Made by a program: the position numbers and the translations under genes. The notes under the pieces are model-generated. The model worked only from the letters and a program-made list of their open reading frames with translations. It made no database searches and was not told where the DNA came from. A stretch of DNA of 64,000 nt from Burkholderia sp. lig30 (lineage in GTDB: Bacteria; Pseudomonadota; Gammaproteobacteria; Burkholderiales; Burkholderiaceae). How positions within the stretch are numbered: the first letter of the stretch is position 1; every line of letters begins with the position of its first letter. Below are positions 62,990-64,000 of the stretch, one piece after another. The stretch covers positions 38,417-102,416 of the forward strand of contig NZ_JGVW01000064.1 in NCBI RefSeq assembly GCF_000687455.2. Reading direction: 5' to 3'.

Positions 62990-63973
62990 ATGGCTAAGCC
63001 CGCAAAGCGTGTCGCCGTCACCGGCGCCGCAGGTCAAATCGGTTACTCGCTGCTGTTCCGCATCGCCAATGGCGACCTGCTCGGCAAAGACCAGCCCGTG
63101 ATCCTGCAACTGCTCGACCTGCCGCAAGCGCAAGCCGCCGTCAAAGGCGTCGTGATGGAACTGGAAGACTGCGCGTTCCCGCTGCTCGCGGGCGTGGTGG
63201 TCACGGATGATCCGAAGGTCGCATTCAAGGATGCCGACGTCGCACTGCTGGTCGGCGCACGTCCGCGCTCGAAGGGCATGGAGCGCAAGGACCTGCTGTC
63301 GGCGAACGCCGAGATCTTCACGGTTCAGGGCGCGGCCCTGAACGAAGTCGCCAGCCGCGACGTGAAGGTGCTGGTCGTCGGCAACCCGGCGAACACCAAC
63401 GCCTACATCGCAATGAAGTCGGCGCCGGATCTGCCGAAGAAGAACTTCACCGCGATGCTGCGCCTCGACCACAACCGCGCGCTGTCGCAACTGGCCGCCA
63501 AGTCGGGCAAGCCGGTCGCGTCGATCGAGAAGCTGGCCGTGTGGGGCAACCACTCGCCGACGATGTACCCGGACTTCCGCTTCGCATCCGCCGAAGGCGA
63601 ATCGATGCTGAAGCTGATCAACGACGACGAATGGAACCGCAACACGTTCATCCCGACCGTCGGCAAGCGCGGCGCGGCGATCATCGAAGCGCGCGGCCTG
63701 TCGTCGGCAGCGTCGGCAGCCAACGCGGCGATCGACCACATCCGTGACTGGGTGCTCGGCACGAACGGCAAGTGGGTCACGATGGGCATCCCGTCGGACG
63801 GCTCGTACGGCATCCCCGAAGACATCCTGTACGGCGTGCCGGTCACCTGCGAAAACGGCGAATACAAGCGTGTCGAAGGCCTGGAAATCGACGCGTTCTC
63901 GCGCGAGAAGATGGACTTCACGCTCGCCGAGCTGCTGGAAGAGCGCGACGGCGTCGCTCACCTGCTGAAGTAA
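62990..63973 (+). CDS. mdh: Malate dehydrogenase
   Basis: NAD-dependent conversion of malate to oxaloacetate. 327 residues, of the group close to cytosolic eukaryotic MDH. NAD-binding start [19 protein letters not shown], mobile-loop Arg in [13 protein letters not shown], catalytic Asp in RLDHNR and His in [12 protein letters not shown] precedes the ATG at 62990. It diverges from the GntR regulator. Complete; the window ends 27 bases after the stop. Confidence 0.97.
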   Translation: MAKPAKRVAVTGAAGQIGYSLLFRIANGDLLGKDQPVILQLLDLPQAQAAVKGVVMELEDCAFPLLAGVVVTDDPKVAFKDADVALLVGARPRSKGMERKDLLSANAEIFTVQGAALNEVASRDVKVLVVGNPANTNAYIAMKSAPDLPKKNFTAMLRLDHNRALSQLAAKSGKPVASIEKLAVWGNHSPTMYPDFRFASAEGESMLKLINDDEWNRNTFIPTVGKRGAAIIEARGLSSAASAANAAIDHIRDWVLGTNGKWVTMGIPSDGSYGIPEDILYGVPVTCENGEYKRVEGLEIDAFSREKMDFTLAELLEERDGVAHLLK

Positions 63974-64000
63974 TGCACATTCCGGGCTGCCCGCGGGCAG

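Overview
The window looks like part of the second chromosome of a Burkholderia species. Base composition is high GC with strong codon-position bias. The right end carries gltA-sdhEBADC-gntR-mdh in the order I know from Burkholderia chromosome 2. I cannot fix the species from sequence alone. I saw no insertion sequence, phage, CRISPR array, rRNA or tRNA.

Left accessory part (1-15.2 kb): a YcaC-like hydrolase and an old-yellow-enzyme reductase (nemA type) diverge from a region with three GGACC-N4-GGTCC palindromes, followed by a broken LysR gene. Next come a dicarboxylate/glutamate symporter, a gamma-glutamyltransferase and a divergent RpiR regulator with two palindromic candidate operators. 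A c-di-GMP/surface group follows: an outer-membrane barrel, a processive family-2 glycosyltransferase, a GGEEF diguanylate cyclase and an MHYT-GGDEF-EAL protein. An SRAP (YedK/HMCES) protein ends this part.

Central cluster (14.97-39.81 kb, minus strand, 11 genes): this is the most interesting region. Reading with transcription it encodes a GAF protein, a truncated adenylation-domain protein, a large synthase (two PfaD/NMO-like reductase domains-KS-AT-ACP-KR), a type III PKS, a DH-phosphopantetheinyl transferase fusion, an ABC ATPase and FtsX-type permease (LolD/LolCE-like), a LolA-like periplasmic carrier, a second complete reducing PKS (KS-AT-DH-degenerate MT-ER-KR-ACP), an alpha-oxoamine synthase and a 90-residue protein. 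The synthase/type III PKS/DH-PPTase block has the layout of the Azotobacter ars phenolic-lipid operon. The PKS plus alpha-oxoamine synthase should release an aminoketone, as in sphingoid-type chemistry. The Lol-like transporter suggests the product is a lipid moved to the outer membrane. About 650 bases upstream lies a possible leader ORF of 23 codons with a hairpin and terminator.

Right accessory part (41.1-56.7 kb): an AraC regulator with a DJ-1/PfpI-like domain, an iron-finger O-heptosyltransferase, its AIDA-type strand-loop-strand autotransporter, an outer-membrane barrel with a long disordered N-terminus and a MerR regulator. Then come paralogues of the 90-residue protein and of the AraC regulator, a HAD-like remnant protein, NDH-2 with a divergent LysR regulator, and an esterase.

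Right end (56.8-64 kb): core TCA-cycle genes on the minus strand (citrate synthase, SdhE and succinate dehydrogenase), a GntR/UTRA regulator with a perfect 16-base palindrome upstream, and malate dehydrogenase on the plus strand.
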